Positions 8,214 through 17,151 of a stretch of DNA of 64,000 nucleotides are shown in pieces. The notes beneath the pieces are model-generated. The model saw nothing but the letters and a program-made list of their open reading frames with translations, was not told where the DNA came from and did no database searches. Position 1 is the first letter of the stretch, and the number at the start of each line of letters is the position of its first letter. This DNA comes from Chitinibacter tainanensis DSM 15459 (GTDB taxonomy: Bacteria; Pseudomonadota; Gammaproteobacteria; Burkholderiales; Chitinibacteraceae). The position numbers were made by a program, and so were the translations under genes. The stretch is from positions 272,917 through 336,916 of the forward strand of contig NZ_KE386952.1 of assembly GCF_000429785.1 (NCBI RefSeq). The letters are read 5' to 3'.

Positions 8214-9113
8214 ATGAACCAATTAAACTACAAGCACTTGTATTACTTCTGGGTGGTGGCCCGCTCGGGCGGGGTGATCCGCGCCAGCGAACGCCTACAC
8301 CTCACCCCGCAGGCCATCAGTGGCCAGCTGCGCGCATTAGAAGAGCAAATCGGCCAGCCGCTGCTGCGCCGCGATGGTCGCCAGCTGGCGCTGACCGAAA
8401 CTGGTCGGCTGGTGCAAAGCTATGCGGATGAGATGTTTAGCCTTGGCGAAGAGCTGCAAACCGCGCTAGCCGGCGGGCCGCAAGCCTCGGTACAGCGTTT
8501 GCGGGTAGGGATTGGCGATATGGTGCCCAAAACGGTGGCCTTTGAGCTCTTGCAGCCGGCGCTGCAGCTGGATGAGCCGCTGCGGCTCATCTGCCGTGAA
8601 GGCCAGCTGCTGCCGCTGCTGGCGGAGCTGGCGACGCACAAACTCGATCTGGTGATTGCCGATCGGCCCGTACCGCCCGAAACCAATATCCGCGCGTTTA
8701 ATCATTTGCTGGGCGAAAGCACGCTCACATTGATGGGCACCCCCGCGCTTTGTGCGCGCTGGCAAGGGCCGCTGCCGCAGGCGCTGCAGGGCGCGCCGCT
8801 GTTATTGCCGGGGCCAGATGCCGTGATACGCCCGCGGCTAGAAGCCTGGCTCGAACGCGCACAACTGCGGCCGCAGATTGTGGCCGAATGTGATGATGGC
8901 GCTTTGCTCAAGGCCTTTGGCAAAGCCGGCGCCGGCTTTTTTGCCGTGCCCACCGTGCTGGCCGCCAGCATCGGGCAGGAATACGGCGTGCAAGCACTGG
9001 GGGTGATTAGCGAACTGAAAGAGCAGTTTTATGCCATCAGCGCGCAGCGCCATCTGCGCCACCCGGCCGTGGTGGCCGTGACCGAAACGGCCCGCCAACA
9101 TTTGTTTGCCTAA
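8214..9113 (+). CDS. nhaR: LysR-family regulator, NhaR type
   Basis: A 299-residue regulator. The winged-helix DNA-binding part (1-65) reads YKHLYYFWVVARSGGVIRA and TPQAISGQLRALEEQIG, close to NhaR, the sodium-responsive activator of nhaA. The remainder is the LysR effector domain. No antiporter gene is adjacent, so its target must lie elsewhere. It is divergent from the HPF-like gene across about 120 bases. The stop codon lies inside a 19-bp direct duplication, and both copies keep the same frame end. Confidence 0.88.
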   Translation: MNQLNYKHLYYFWVVARSGGVIRASERLHLTPQAISGQLRALEEQIGQPLLRRDGRQLALTETGRLVQSYADEMFSLGEELQTALAGGPQASVQRLRVGIGDMVPKTVAFELLQPALQLDEPLRLICREGQLLPLLAELATHKLDLVIADRPVPPETNIRAFNHLLGESTLTLMGTPALCARWQGPLPQALQGAPLLLPGPDAVIRPRLEAWLERAQLRPQIVAECDDGALLKAFGKAGAGFFAVPTVLAASIGQEYGVQALGVISELKEQFYAISAQRHLRHPAVVAVTETARQHLFA

Positions 9114-9133
9114 GCAACATTTGTTTGCCTAAG
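9096..9133. repeat. 19-bp perfect tandem duplication at the nhaR stop
   Basis: Two identical copies, 9096-9114 and 9115-9133, each starting CAACATTTG and ending CCTAAG. The first copy contains the nhaR stop codon, so the second is outside the gene. It looks like a recent slippage event. Confidence 0.9.
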
Positions 9134-9163
9134 CAACGGTTGACGACGCGTGGCCGGGGCGCT

Positions 9164-10642
9164 TTAGTGCGCCAAGTGCATTTGCTGGCGCTGTGGCGCG
9201 CTGCTTTTTTTCTCGCTGCTTTTGCCCTGCTTGCCGGCATAATCGCTGGCCAGCAGCGCCTCGGCCGCCTCTGCCGACATACCCCCCTCCTGTAACCACA
9301 CGCCAACCAGCTTAGCCAAGCGGTCCAGGGCAATACGGTGGGTGGCATCGGTATGCTGATACAGCCAATCGCTCAGCGCCATAAAGCGCTCGAACGGCTC
9401 CAGGCCCAAAATCACCGGCAGCGTATTGGCAAAGCGGCCCGAATTGGCCACCAGATCCCAATAGCGGGCAAAGCGCACCAGCCGCTGCATAGTCGGGAAA
9501 TCAATATCGCGGTTGGCCATGATGGTGTACGGCGGATACGGGTCGTACACCATCGCAAATTCAGCGGTATGGCGAATAATCGGCGTGCCGCGCAGGCGTT
9601 TCAAAATCCCGAACTGAATCTCATGCGGACCAATGCCCACCAGCTGATTAAAGCCGGCAGCAAAGCTCTCTACTGTTTCGCCCGGCAAGCCGGCGATCAA
9701 ATCCACATGCAAATGCGCGTGTGATTCCTGCATCAGCCAGCGGATATTTTCCGCCGCCTTGGCGTTATTCTGCTTGCGGCTTACCAGCGTTTGCACCGCC
9801 GGATTCAGGCTTTGTATCCCGATCTCGAATTGCAAAGTGCCCGCTGGAAACCGCCGAATGCTGTCTTTGAGCCCATCGGGCAAATGATCGGGCACCACCT
9901 CAAAATGCGCAAACACCGGATCAGCCGGGTTGGCCGCCAGCTTATCGAGGAAAAACTGCATAATCCGCTGGCTGGTTTTGATATTCAGATTAAAAGTGCG
10001 ATCCACAAATTTAAACAGCCGCGCACCGCGCTGATACAGCGTTTCCATCTCGGCCAGAAACGCATCCAGATCAAACGGCCAGGCGGTTTTATCCAAGGCC
10101 GACAGACAAAATTCGCACTTAAACGGACACCCGCGTGAGGCCTCGACATACAAGGTACGGTGGCGAATATCTTCATCGCTATACAGCTGATACGGCATCA
10201 CCAAGTCGCTGAGCTGCGCCTGCACGCCGGCGTGAATTTTCATCAGCGGCTGAGGCCCCTGCAAAATCTCGCGGCATAACTTGGGCAGCGTCACCTCGCC
10301 CCAGCCGGTGATCACATAATCGGCGTCTTTCACGATCTGCTGCTCGGCGCTCTCATACGATACCTCAGGGCCGCCGAGGATAATCTTCACCTCTGGCGCA
10401 ATGCGCTTAAGCAGCGCCACCAGCCGCGCGGTTTCTTCCACATTCCAGATATACACGCCAAAGCCGATGATCTTGGGCTGCCGCGCCAGCAGCCGCTCGG
10501 CAAACTCGGTGGTTTTGCCGCCGATCACAAATTCCACAATCTCGGTCTGCGCCTGCAAATCGCCCATATTGGCCAGCAAATAGCGCAAACCCAGCGAAGC
10601 ATGGGTGTAGCGGGCGTTGAGCGTACAAAGCAGGATAGACAT
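9164..10642 (-). CDS. B12-binding-domain radical SAM protein (DUF4080 type)
   Basis: A 492-residue protein. An N-terminal B12-binding-like Rossmann domain (1-135) shows IIGFGVYIWNVEET and IILGGPEVSYES. The radical SAM domain follows, with the cluster motif C172-PFK-C176-EF-C179. The last about 110 residues resemble the DUF4080 helical end. Members of this class do methylations or other radical reactions on unknown substrates. A hydrophilic Ser/Lys/Gln tail closes the protein. There is no clear ribosome site before the ATG. The start fits the family opening ILLCTLNARYTH. Confidence 0.88.
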   Translation of the reverse strand: MSILLCTLNARYTHASLGLRYLLANMGDLQAQTEIVEFVIGGKTTEFAERLLARQPKIIGFGVYIWNVEETARLVALLKRIAPEVKIILGGPEVSYESAEQQIVKDADYVITGWGEVTLPKLCREILQGPQPLMKIHAGVQAQLSDLVMPYQLYSDEDIRHRTLYVEASRGCPFKCEFCLSALDKTAWPFDLDAFLAEMETLYQRGARLFKFVDRTFNLNIKTSQRIMQFFLDKLAANPADPVFAHFEVVPDHLPDGLKDSIRRFPAGTLQFEIGIQSLNPAVQTLVSRKQNNAKAAENIRWLMQESHAHLHVDLIAGLPGETVESFAAGFNQLVGIGPHEIQFGILKRLRGTPIIRHTAEFAMVYDPYPPYTIMANRDIDFPTMQRLVRFARYWDLVANSGRFANTLPVILGLEPFERFMALSDWLYQHTDATHRIALDRLAKLVGVWLQEGGMSAEAAEALLASDYAGKQGKSSEKKSSAPQRQQMHLAH

Positions 10643-10852
10643 GGGGGTAGATCGCGAAGCAAAAGCGGTATTTTACGGTGTTACGGCCAGCTCGTGGCTG
10701 GGGATTGCTCAAAGGCGAGCAGATCCGTGACTAAAGTAATTTCAACACTTACACACAAACCGTGATGCCACCAAAGAAATTGTCAGTTAAACTCAATAAA
10801 AGCCATTTCTTCCAATAGCCGATCTATCGTCTGGCTCACTAAATTCAAGCAT

Positions 10853-11314
10853 ATGAGAACAACTTTGCATCAAGCTAATCCAGAGGATTTTGAATCCCTC
10901 GTTAGCCTCCGAATCGTCGCGATGCGTGAAAGCCTTGAGCGAATTGGTCGTTTTGATATTCATCGTGCAAGAGAAAGATTTCGTTCTAGCTTCTCCGCAT
11001 GTGACACTTACCACATTAAATTAAATCATGAGAAGATTGGTTTCGTTGCATTCAAAGTTTTAGACAATCAACTCTTGTTAGAACATCTGTACATCCACCC
11101 AGACCACCAAGGAGAAGGGGTTGGCTCAGAAGTACTGAATTATGTTATTACCGAGTCTGAAAAAATAAGGCGCCCCATCCACGTTGGCGCCTTACGTGAA
11201 AGCGATTCAAATAGGTTTTACGTGCGGCACGGCTTTATTTTGCACAGGCAAGAAGAGCACGACAACTATTACATTCGACCAATTTCCACCCAAACTGGCA
11301 ACACCAACCCATGA
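10853..11314 (+). CDS. GNAT family N-acetyltransferase
   Basis: A 153-residue acetyltransferase. The acetyl-CoA loop is seen around LYIHPDHQGEGVGSEVLNYV, followed by HVGALRESDSNRFYVRHGF, a normal GNAT end. The N terminus (NPEDFESLVSLRIVAMRESLERIGRF, shown here as a region) matches a common GNAT subgroup, so the ATG at 10853 is right although no ribosome site is obvious. Base composition is visibly richer in A and T than in the flanking genes. It overlaps the next gene by four bases. The acceptor is unknown. Confidence 0.85.
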   Translation: MRTTLHQANPEDFESLVSLRIVAMRESLERIGRFDIHRARERFRSSFSACDTYHIKLNHEKIGFVAFKVLDNQLLLEHLYIHPDHQGEGVGSEVLNYVITESEKIRRPIHVGALRESDSNRFYVRHGFILHRQEEHDNYYIRPISTQTGNTNP

Positions 11315-11700
11315 AAGAAACAATAAAATCACTAAGAATTTATATTCTTTTCTCTGGAACTTGGTCCACCATTAGCGGATTGTCTATTTTGAAATCATTC
11401 GAGGGCAATCCGTTCACATTGTTTTTTGCTCTCGTGCAACTAACCCTCGCGGCCAGTTATATTTACGCCGGACTAAATCTAGACAAACTAATTCAGAACT
11501 CTTTGCGCCCTCTCAAATTGGCACTACTCGCTGGCGTTTCGATTTCTGCACTCAAATTCTTATTGAAAACAATAGTTGGCTTTGATGTCTATGCATTCCT
11601 AGAACCCATATTGGTTATGTCAATCGCATGGTACTTATGGAAGAATGCAACCAGACTTCAAAATGAATCGAAGCTACTACAAGCAGAAAACACGGAATAA
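11311..11700 (+). CDS. Small integral membrane protein, unknown
   Basis: A 129-residue protein with about four hydrophobic segments (roughly residues 12-30, 36-56, 68-88 and 93-110) and a charged tail. I do not recognise the family. It starts in an ATGA overlap with the GNAT gene, so the two are translationally coupled. It shares the AT-rich composition of that gene, suggesting both arrived together. It ends at a strong terminator. Confidence 0.7.
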   Translation: MKETIKSLRIYILFSGTWSTISGLSILKSFEGNPFTLFFALVQLTLAASYIYAGLNLDKLIQNSLRPLKLALLAGVSISALKFLLKTIVGFDVYAFLEPILVMSIAWYLWKNATRLQNESKLLQAENTE

Positions 11701-11736
11701 AAAACGCCGCAGGTGACCCCCTGCGGCGTTTTTTAT
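11699..11736. terminator. Bidirectional rho-independent terminator
   Basis: AAAACGCCGCAGG paired with CCTGCGGCGTTTT across a six-base loop, with A and T runs on the two sides. It serves the small membrane gene (+) and grxD (-). Confidence 0.9.
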
Positions 11737-11751
11737 TAGCGAAGGCCCTGC

Positions 11752-12078
11752 TTATTCGCCTTGGGCGGCCTTGATGTCGGCAACCATCTCGGCCAGCTCA
11801 CCACTGGCGTACAGCTCTTTCATGATGTCGCTGCCGCCTACGAATTCGCCCTTGATATACAGCTGCGGAATCGTCGGCCAGTTGGCAAATTCTTTGATGC
11901 CTTGGCGAATTTCTGGGTCGGCCAGTACGTTCACCGCCGCAAAATTCACGCCCAGATTTTTCAGAACCTGTACCGCACCTGCTGAAAAGCCGCATTGTGG
12001 GAAAGTCGGGGTGCCTTTCATGTACAGGATGACCGGATTTTCGTTCACTTGTTGGCGGATGGTGTCTTGAATGCTCAT
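11752..12078 (-). CDS. grxD: Monothiol glutaredoxin Grx4
   Basis: A 108-residue glutaredoxin that carries and hands over [2Fe-2S] clusters with glutathione. The active-site motif is CGFS, in PTFPQCGFSAGAVQVL, preceded by the family YMKGTP. The glutathione-contact segments WPTIPQLYIKGEFVGG and the GGSDI motif are intact. The ATG at 12078 gives the normal start MSIQDTIRQQ. The longer open frame to 12177 runs into the prmC end and is not needed. It lies downstream of prmC on the same strand. Confidence 0.95.
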   Translation of the reverse strand: MSIQDTIRQQVNENPVILYMKGTPTFPQCGFSAGAVQVLKNLGVNFAAVNVLADPEIRQGIKEFANWPTIPQLYIKGEFVGGSDIMKELYASGELAEMVADIKAAQGE

Positions 12079-12128
12079 GATGATTCGCTCGCAAAGCCTG
12101 AATAAATTAGTCGGGAATTGTAAAGCCG

Positions 12129-12977
12129 CTACCCGCCGCTCGCAAGGTGTGGCGACGGAGAGTCGGTCGCCGGCCACCAGCGGCCGCCGCTCACCCGGTC
12201 ATTGTCGCCCAGATCGCGCCAGGTGTGTACTTCGGCAAAGCCGGCCGCCTGCAATAATTCGCGGCAAGCCGCGCCCTGATCCCAGCCATGCTCCAGCAGC
12301 AGCCACGCCCCAGCATGCAGGTGGGCCGGCGCAGTAGCAATGATGGACTGCAAATGCCGCAGCCCATCGTAGCCATCGGTGAGCGCGCCACTGGGCTCAA
12401 AGCGTAAATCGCCCTGATGCAGATGCTCATCTTCGGCATGGATATACGGCGGGTTGGACACAATTAGCGCAAATTGCTCCGCCCCCAGCGCGCTAAACCA
12501 GTTTGACTCTAGCCAGCGCACCTGGGCACCCAGCGTTTGGCCATTCTGCCGCGCGATCGCCAAAGCATCCGGCGATAGGTCAACCGCGCTGACGGTTAAA
12601 TCGGAGCGCTCTAGCTGCAATGTAATCGGGATACAGCCCGAGCCCGTGCCCAGATCGAGCACCGCACCGCCCTGCGGCGCGCGGGCCAGCGCCAGCTCTA
12701 CCAGCAATTCGGTATCCGGGCGGGGAATCAGCACCGCCGGGCTCACGGCAAATTCGCGTCCATAAAACTCGCGGCTACCCAGCAAATACGCCACCGGCTC
12801 GCCATCGCGGCGCCGCTGCGCCAGCGTGGCAAAGGCCTGCGCCTCGGCTTCGCTGGCCGGCTCATCATCATGCGCTATCAGCCAGGCGCGATTTTTTTGC
12901 AGCACGTGCAGCAGCAATACTTGCGCATCGAAACGCGCTAGGCCGCTGCCTTGCAGTAGTTCTCGCCAGCTTGCCAC
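12129..12977 (-). CDS. prmC: Peptide chain release factor glutamine methyltransferase
   Basis: A 282-residue SAM-dependent enzyme that methylates the Gln of the GGQ motif in release factors. The small N-terminal helical domain (1-75) is followed by the methyltransferase fold with VLDLGTGSGCIPITL and the catalytic SNPPYI motif. VLIPRPDTELLVE, also diagnostic, lies between. It starts with GTG directly after the stop codon of the FKBP gene (TAAGTG), so the pair is coupled. A Pro/Ser-rich tail extends past the usual end. Confidence 0.95.
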   Translation of the reverse strand: MASWRELLQGSGLARFDAQVLLLHVLQKNRAWLIAHDDEPASEAEAQAFATLAQRRRDGEPVAYLLGSREFYGREFAVSPAVLIPRPDTELLVELALARAPQGGAVLDLGTGSGCIPITLQLERSDLTVSAVDLSPDALAIARQNGQTLGAQVRWLESNWFSALGAEQFALIVSNPPYIHAEDEHLHQGDLRFEPSGALTDGYDGLRHLQSIIATAPAHLHAGAWLLLEHGWDQGAACRELLQAAGFAEVHTWRDLGDNDRVSGGRWWPATDSPSPHLASGG

Positions 12978-13319
12978 TTAGTCGTCCCGCGTGAGCACTT
13001 CGAGCAATTCAATCTCGAATAGCAAATTGGAATTCGGTTTGATGTGAGCGCCGATCTGGCGCTCGCCGTAGGCCAGATGCGCGGGGACGAAGAGTTTGCG
13101 TTTGCCGCCGACTTTCATGCCCATCATGCCCTGATCCCAGCCTTTGATCACCCGGCCGGTACCGATCACGCATTGAAATGGCTGGCCTTTGGCGACGGAT
13201 GAGTCAAACACCGTGCCGTCTTCCAGCGTGCCGGTGTAGTGGGCGGTGATTAGCGCGCCGCGCACGCAGGTTTTGCCCTCGCCCACAACGAGGTCTTCGA
13301 TGATTAATTCGGTGCTCAT
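12978..13319 (-). CDS. FKBP-type peptidyl-prolyl isomerase
   Basis: A 113-residue single-domain FKBP with all main motifs: AHYTGTLEDGTVFDSS, FQCVIGTGRVIKGWDQG, KRKLFVPAHLAYG and NLLFEIELLEV. There is no signal peptide, so it works in the cytoplasm. It speeds proline isomerisation during protein folding. The gene ends where prmC begins, with no bases between. Confidence 0.93.
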   Translation of the reverse strand: MSTELIIEDLVVGEGKTCVRGALITAHYTGTLEDGTVFDSSVAKGQPFQCVIGTGRVIKGWDQGMMGMKVGGKRKLFVPAHLAYGERQIGAHIKPNSNLLFEIELLEVLTRDD

Positions 13320-13368
13320 GCTCTACTCTGCGAAATAGCGTTAAGCCGCCGATTTTAGCATGCCGCCG

Positions 13369-14700
13369 CTAGCCCACCGGCGCGGGAAAGACCAGCGTAA
13401 CACTGGCGCCACCCAGCCCGCTGCGGCCCAGCTCGATGCGCCCGCCATAGGCCTGCACAATATCGGCCACCACTGCCAGACCAATGCCATGGCCCGCCAC
13501 ACGCTCATCCAGCCGCACGCCGCGCTGCAGCGGGGCGCTGGTATCGACAAAACCACGCCCATCGTCGCTCACCACGATAGTGAGCTGCTCGCGGGCAGCA
13601 AAAAGCCGCAGCTCGACTTGGCTCTGCGCCCATTTGCCGGCGTTATCCAGCACATTGCCGATCACTTCAAACGCATCGCCTTCATCCAGCGGCCATTGCA
13701 ATTCGCCGGCGCAGCTGAGCGAAAATTGCAGCGCGCGCGCGGCGTGGACTTTTTCCATGCTGGCGATCAGCCGCTCGGCAATCGGGCGCAGCGCCAGCGG
13801 CGCGGCCAGCGCGGCTTGCCCACGCAGGGCGGCGCGACCCAGCTGATGCTGCACAATATGATCCATCCGCGCTACCTGCTCGCGCACATGGCGCGCCAGC
13901 TCGGCCGATTGCTGCTCGGCGCGCAAGATGGCCAGCGGGGTTTTCAGGCTGTGCGCCAGATCGCCCAGCGCCTCGCGATAGCGTTGCTGGCGCGCGTGTT
14001 CTTGCTCCACCAGCTGATTCAATTGCCGACTCAGCGGCGCAATTTCGGCCGGGTAGACACCGCTCACCTGCCGCTGCCGGCCGGCCTCGATCTCCCGCAA
14101 TTCGCCCGCCAGCTGGCGCAGCGGGCGCAGCCCCCAACGCAGAAGCAAGGCTTGCGCGAGCAATAAGCCTAGCGCAGCGGCGGCCAGCCAGCCCCACAAG
14201 GCTTGCTGAAATTGTCGGTATTGCTGCTGCAGATTGCGGGTATCTTCATACACGATAAAGCGCACCACCTGCGGGGTATCGGCCGCCACCCAGCGTACTT
14301 GATAGGCCGCCAACAGATACTCCCTACCCGCCAATTGCAAAGGCTGTTGCAGCCACTGGCCGGTGGCGAGATTGAGCTTGGGCAGTGAGGGCAATTGCGC
14401 GGCCGAGGGGGTGCGCCAGCTCGGCTGCGGCTGCTGGGGAAATTCGATCTGCCCATACAGGCCCGAATCGGGCGTCACCCATTGCGGCTCGGTCAGATTA
14501 TTGGGCATTTGCAGCCGGCCGCTGCGATCAAGCTCGCTGACCGCCAGCAGCGTATACACGCCGCTGCGCAGGCGCTCGAAATGGCTGAGCTGCAAATGGC
14601 TGAGATAAATGCGCTGTACCGTCCAGCCAGCCAGGCAGAAAAAGGTCAGCATCACCACGCTGGCGCCGATGTGCAGGCGGGTGCGGATGGCGCTGCTCAT
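13369..14700 (-). CDS. Sensor histidine kinase, PhoQ-like
   Basis: A 443-residue membrane kinase. Helix one is at about 11-29, a periplasmic sensor region spans 30-165, and helix two is at about 168-188, then HAMP. The phosphoacceptor is His250 in DLAHSLKTPLAIL, the PhoQ-type H box. The ATP-binding domain shows N353 in NVLDNAGKWA, DDGRGF (379-384) and GHGIGLAV (403-410). It overlaps the regulator gene by four bases. The signal is unknown: the sensor region is not rich in acidic clusters like enteric PhoQ. Confidence 0.9.
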   Translation of the reverse strand: MSSAIRTRLHIGASVVMLTFFCLAGWTVQRIYLSHLQLSHFERLRSGVYTLLAVSELDRSGRLQMPNNLTEPQWVTPDSGLYGQIEFPQQPQPSWRTPSAAQLPSLPKLNLATGQWLQQPLQLAGREYLLAAYQVRWVAADTPQVVRFIVYEDTRNLQQQYRQFQQALWGWLAAAALGLLLAQALLLRWGLRPLRQLAGELREIEAGRQRQVSGVYPAEIAPLSRQLNQLVEQEHARQQRYREALGDLAHSLKTPLAILRAEQQSAELARHVREQVARMDHIVQHQLGRAALRGQAALAAPLALRPIAERLIASMEKVHAARALQFSLSCAGELQWPLDEGDAFEVIGNVLDNAGKWAQSQVELRLFAAREQLTIVVSDDGRGFVDTSAPLQRGVRLDERVAGHGIGLAVVADIVQAYGGRIELGRSGLGGASVTLVFPAPVG

Positions 14701-15374
14701 GCGTCTTCCAGCGCCAGCCGGTAGCCACGGCCGCGCACGGTTTCGATCACTACCAGACTGCCATCGGGGCTGAGCTTGCGCCGCACCCGGCCCAGCAGCA
14801 CTTCGATCACATTGCTATCGCGGTCTTCATCATGCGGGTAGAGATAATCGCTGATTGCCTGCTTGCTGACAATATTGGGCCGCGCGCCGACCAGGTATTC
14901 CAGCAGGCGAAACTCATAGGCAGTCAGCTCGATGGGTTGGTCAAACATCTTGACCTGCTGCCGCGTAATGTCGATTTTGAGCGGCCCTAGCTGCAAGCCA
15001 TCGGGCTGGGCTTTCAGCGCGCGGCGCAACAGCGCCATCACCCGCGCGGCCAGCTCTGGGTATTCAAAGGGTTTGGTGAGGTAATCATCGGCGCCGGCTT
15101 CCAGCCCGGCCACTTTATCTTGCCAGGCCGCGCGAGCGGTCAGTACCAAAATCGGCATGTCTTTACCCGCAGCGCGCAGGCGGCGAATCAGCTCAACCCC
15201 GCCGAGCTTGGGCAGGCCCAGATCGACAATCAGCAAATCAAACGGGTATTCCTGCGCCTGATACAGGCCATCGGCGCCATCAGCGGCGGTATCCACGCGA
15301 TAGCCGGCGGCGGTGAGCTCGCGGGCCAGCGCTTCGCGCAGGCGGGTTTCGTCTTCGATCAGCAAAATGCGCAT
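14697..15374 (-). CDS. OmpR/PhoP-type response regulator
   Basis: A 225-residue regulator. The receiver domain has acidic Glu7/Asp8, phospho-acceptor Asp51 in LLIVDLGLPKLGG, Thr79 and Lys101. The winged-helix domain (about 125-222) has ELTAYEFRLLEYLV and the RVRRKL recognition segment, with RGRGYRL at the end. It is paired with the kinase at 13369-14700 and preceded by a PepSY gene, a neighbourhood common for PhoPQ-like systems. Confidence 0.93.
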   Translation of the reverse strand: MRILLIEDETRLREALARELTAAGYRVDTAADGADGLYQAQEYPFDLLIVDLGLPKLGGVELIRRLRAAGKDMPILVLTARAAWQDKVAGLEAGADDYLTKPFEYPELAARVMALLRRALKAQPDGLQLGPLKIDITRQQVKMFDQPIELTAYEFRLLEYLVGARPNIVSKQAISDYLYPHDEDRDSNVIEVLLGRVRRKLSPDGSLVVIETVRGRGYRLALEDA

Positions 15375-15398
15375 GGCGCACTCCTTGTGCCGGGCAGC

Positions 15399-15641
15399 TT
15401 AGCGCACGGCTCCGGTGGCTTCATCGACAAACACGGCGCGCACATCGCCCGCCGAGGTCAGCACTTTCACGCGCCAGACCGATTTATTGCCATCGACGAA
15501 TTTTTCCACGTTCAGCACTTTGCCGCCGTTGGTTTTCTGTTGCGCCAGAGCGGCGGCTTCATCACGGCCAACCGCCGCTTGCACCAAGGCACTGGCACTC
15601 AGACACACCACCAGAATCGCTGTTTTCCAGGCTGTTTTCAT
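15399..15641 (-). CDS. PepSY-domain periplasmic protein
   Basis: An 80-residue exported protein with a clear signal peptide ending ASALVQA and one PepSY unit (EAAALAQQKTNGGKVLNVEK to FVDEATGAVR). PepSY modules are proposed to modulate peptidases or act as envelope sensors. GGAGG precedes the ATG at 15641. An earlier in-frame ATG lacks this. It lies 24 bases before the response regulator on the same strand and is likely the first gene of that operon. Confidence 0.85.
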   Translation of the reverse strand: MKTAWKTAILVVCLSASALVQAAVGRDEAAALAQQKTNGGKVLNVEKFVDGNKSVWRVKVLTSAGDVRAVFVDEATGAVR

Positions 15642-15726
15642 CGGTTTATCCTCCAAGATCAGCACATTGTAACCGCAAGCACCATTGGCCTACTGAGATA
15701 ATTTACACACGCCCAAGCAGGCTTAT

Positions 15727-16296
15727 TTACTGCTCTAGCTCCACCAGCACCCGCACCGGAATCCGCGAGCCGGGCCGGCCCGGATCATAGGCCAGATTGG
15801 TGGTATAAATTTGCGAGCGGTATTCATAGCTGACCCGATAATCGCGAATACGTTGCGTGGTATCGCTCACCGGGCGGCAGCGCTGCACCTCGCGGCTGAC
15901 CGTGTCGTAGCGCGGGCTGGGGTTGTACTGGCTGGCCACATGATCGCCCAGCATGGCACCAATCAGTGTGCCAGCCACGGTGGCCACATCTTTGCCACGG
16001 CCTTTGCCGATCTGGTGGCCGATCACCCCGCCGGCGACGCCGCCTAAAATCGTACCGGCGCTGTTATCCAGCGTATTGCGCGGCACTTGTTCGGTGATCC
16101 ATTCGCTGCGGCACTCCTGCCGCTCTTGGCGAACTGATTCATACTGCGGCTCGACGCTGCGCACGATGGCGTAATCGCGCTGCTGCCAGCGTGGAGTGCT
16201 GTTGTTAGTTCTTTCGCTATGCCAGCCATCGCTGGCCATGGCGGTGGTGGTCATCAGTGCCAGCAGGCTGGCGCCAAGCAAGGTGGTGGTGCGCAT
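15727..16296 (-). CDS. Glycine-zipper envelope protein
   Basis: A 189-residue exported protein. The signal peptide ends near TTTAMAS. A glycine zipper (GGVAGGVIGHQIGKGRGKD through AGTLIGAMLGDHVA) spans about residues 85-120, the 2TM glycine-zipper pattern of outer-membrane proteins of the SlyB/Rick type. The C terminus is a strand-rich segment with YRVSYEYRSQIYTTNL. AGGAG precedes the ATG at 16296. The frame upstream is open but lacks a signal sequence. It is divergent from the lipoprotein gene at 16447. Confidence 0.82.
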   Translation of the reverse strand: MRTTTLLGASLLALMTTTAMASDGWHSERTNNSTPRWQQRDYAIVRSVEPQYESVRQERQECRSEWITEQVPRNTLDNSAGTILGGVAGGVIGHQIGKGRGKDVATVAGTLIGAMLGDHVASQYNPSPRYDTVSREVQRCRPVSDTTQRIRDYRVSYEYRSQIYTTNLAYDPGRPGSRIPVRVLVELEQ

Positions 16297-16446
16297 GATG
16301 GTGACTCCTGTGCGTGGGTACAGCTGCACTATGCCTCTGACCAGCTGAATCTGCGCTGAACCGCAAATGTGCGCCCGCACTCGGAACTTCACCGCCACCC
16401 CACCGCTCAAAGTGGGCAATCAATGTATTTCGATAGGATGCCCATC

Positions 16447-17094
16447 ATGCCTGAACACCGGCCCCGCTTTGCTGCTCGCCATGCCCTACTCCCGCTCTTG
16501 CTGCTGGGATTGCTTACCGGCTGCGAGCAAGCCACCCAGCTCACTCAGCAAGCCGCCTCGTCCGTGGTGGGGATTGTGGGTGAAGAAGTCAAACGCCAGA
16601 CCGATGGCGTGATCGAGCAAGTGGCCAGCGATGCCAATGAAGTGCTACAGCCACTGGGCGTGGATACCAATCAGCTAGCCAGCGCGGTCAAACAAAAAAC
16701 CGGGCAACTGGTGCAACAAGTATTAAGCCCGCAAGCCGACTGGAGCACGTTGCTGCAATTTAAAGGCAAATTCCCGCAAGATATCGGCCTATTTACCGCC
16801 GTTAGCCCCATCATGCCGGGGCTGGAGCAGATTTTGGGTGATCAGCTGCCCGCTTGGCTCGCCGCGATGAGCGCGCCCAGCCCGCTGCATTACGACAAGG
16901 TGCTTTACCTGATTGGCAATAAGCCCACCGCCGGCAAGCCGGATACCGCTTGGCTGATCATCGATCCAGAAAACCGCAAGCTACAAGCTGGGCTGATTCA
17001 GCAAGGGCAAGTCAAAACCTTCAGCAGCGCCGGCGAAGCCCTGCACCAGCCGGCTGAAGTACAGCAACACATTCAGCAATACAGCAAGAAATAG
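16447..17094 (+). CDS. Hypothetical lipoprotein
   Basis: A 215-residue protein with a lipoprotein signal: a basic start, LLPLLLLGLL, and lipobox LTGC. The mature part opens with a helical stretch rich in Gln, Val and Ala (TQQAASSVVGIVGEEVKRQ), then a mixed domain. I do not recognise the family. The ATG at 16447 has AGGA about 9 bases before it. It is convergent with the EAL gene and the two are separated by a 49-bp element. Confidence 0.75.
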   Translation: MPEHRPRFAARHALLPLLLLGLLTGCEQATQLTQQAASSVVGIVGEEVKRQTDGVIEQVASDANEVLQPLGVDTNQLASAVKQKTGQLVQQVLSPQADWSTLLQFKGKFPQDIGLFTAVSPIMPGLEQILGDQLPAWLAAMSAPSPLHYDKVLYLIGNKPTAGKPDTAWLIIDPENRKLQAGLIQQGQVKTFSSAGEALHQPAEVQQHIQQYSKK

Positions 17095-17102
17095 CCGGCA
17101 AA

Positions 17103-17151
17103 GGGTATAGGCCGCCAAGTAATATCCAGCAAGGCTCGCAACCCAATACCT
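17103..17151. repeat. 49-bp GGGTAT/ATACCC intergenic element (convergent gap)
   Basis: GGGTAT at 17103-17108 and ATACCT at 17146-17151. It fills the gap between two convergent genes almost exactly, starting 9 bases past one stop and touching the other. Confidence 0.7.
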
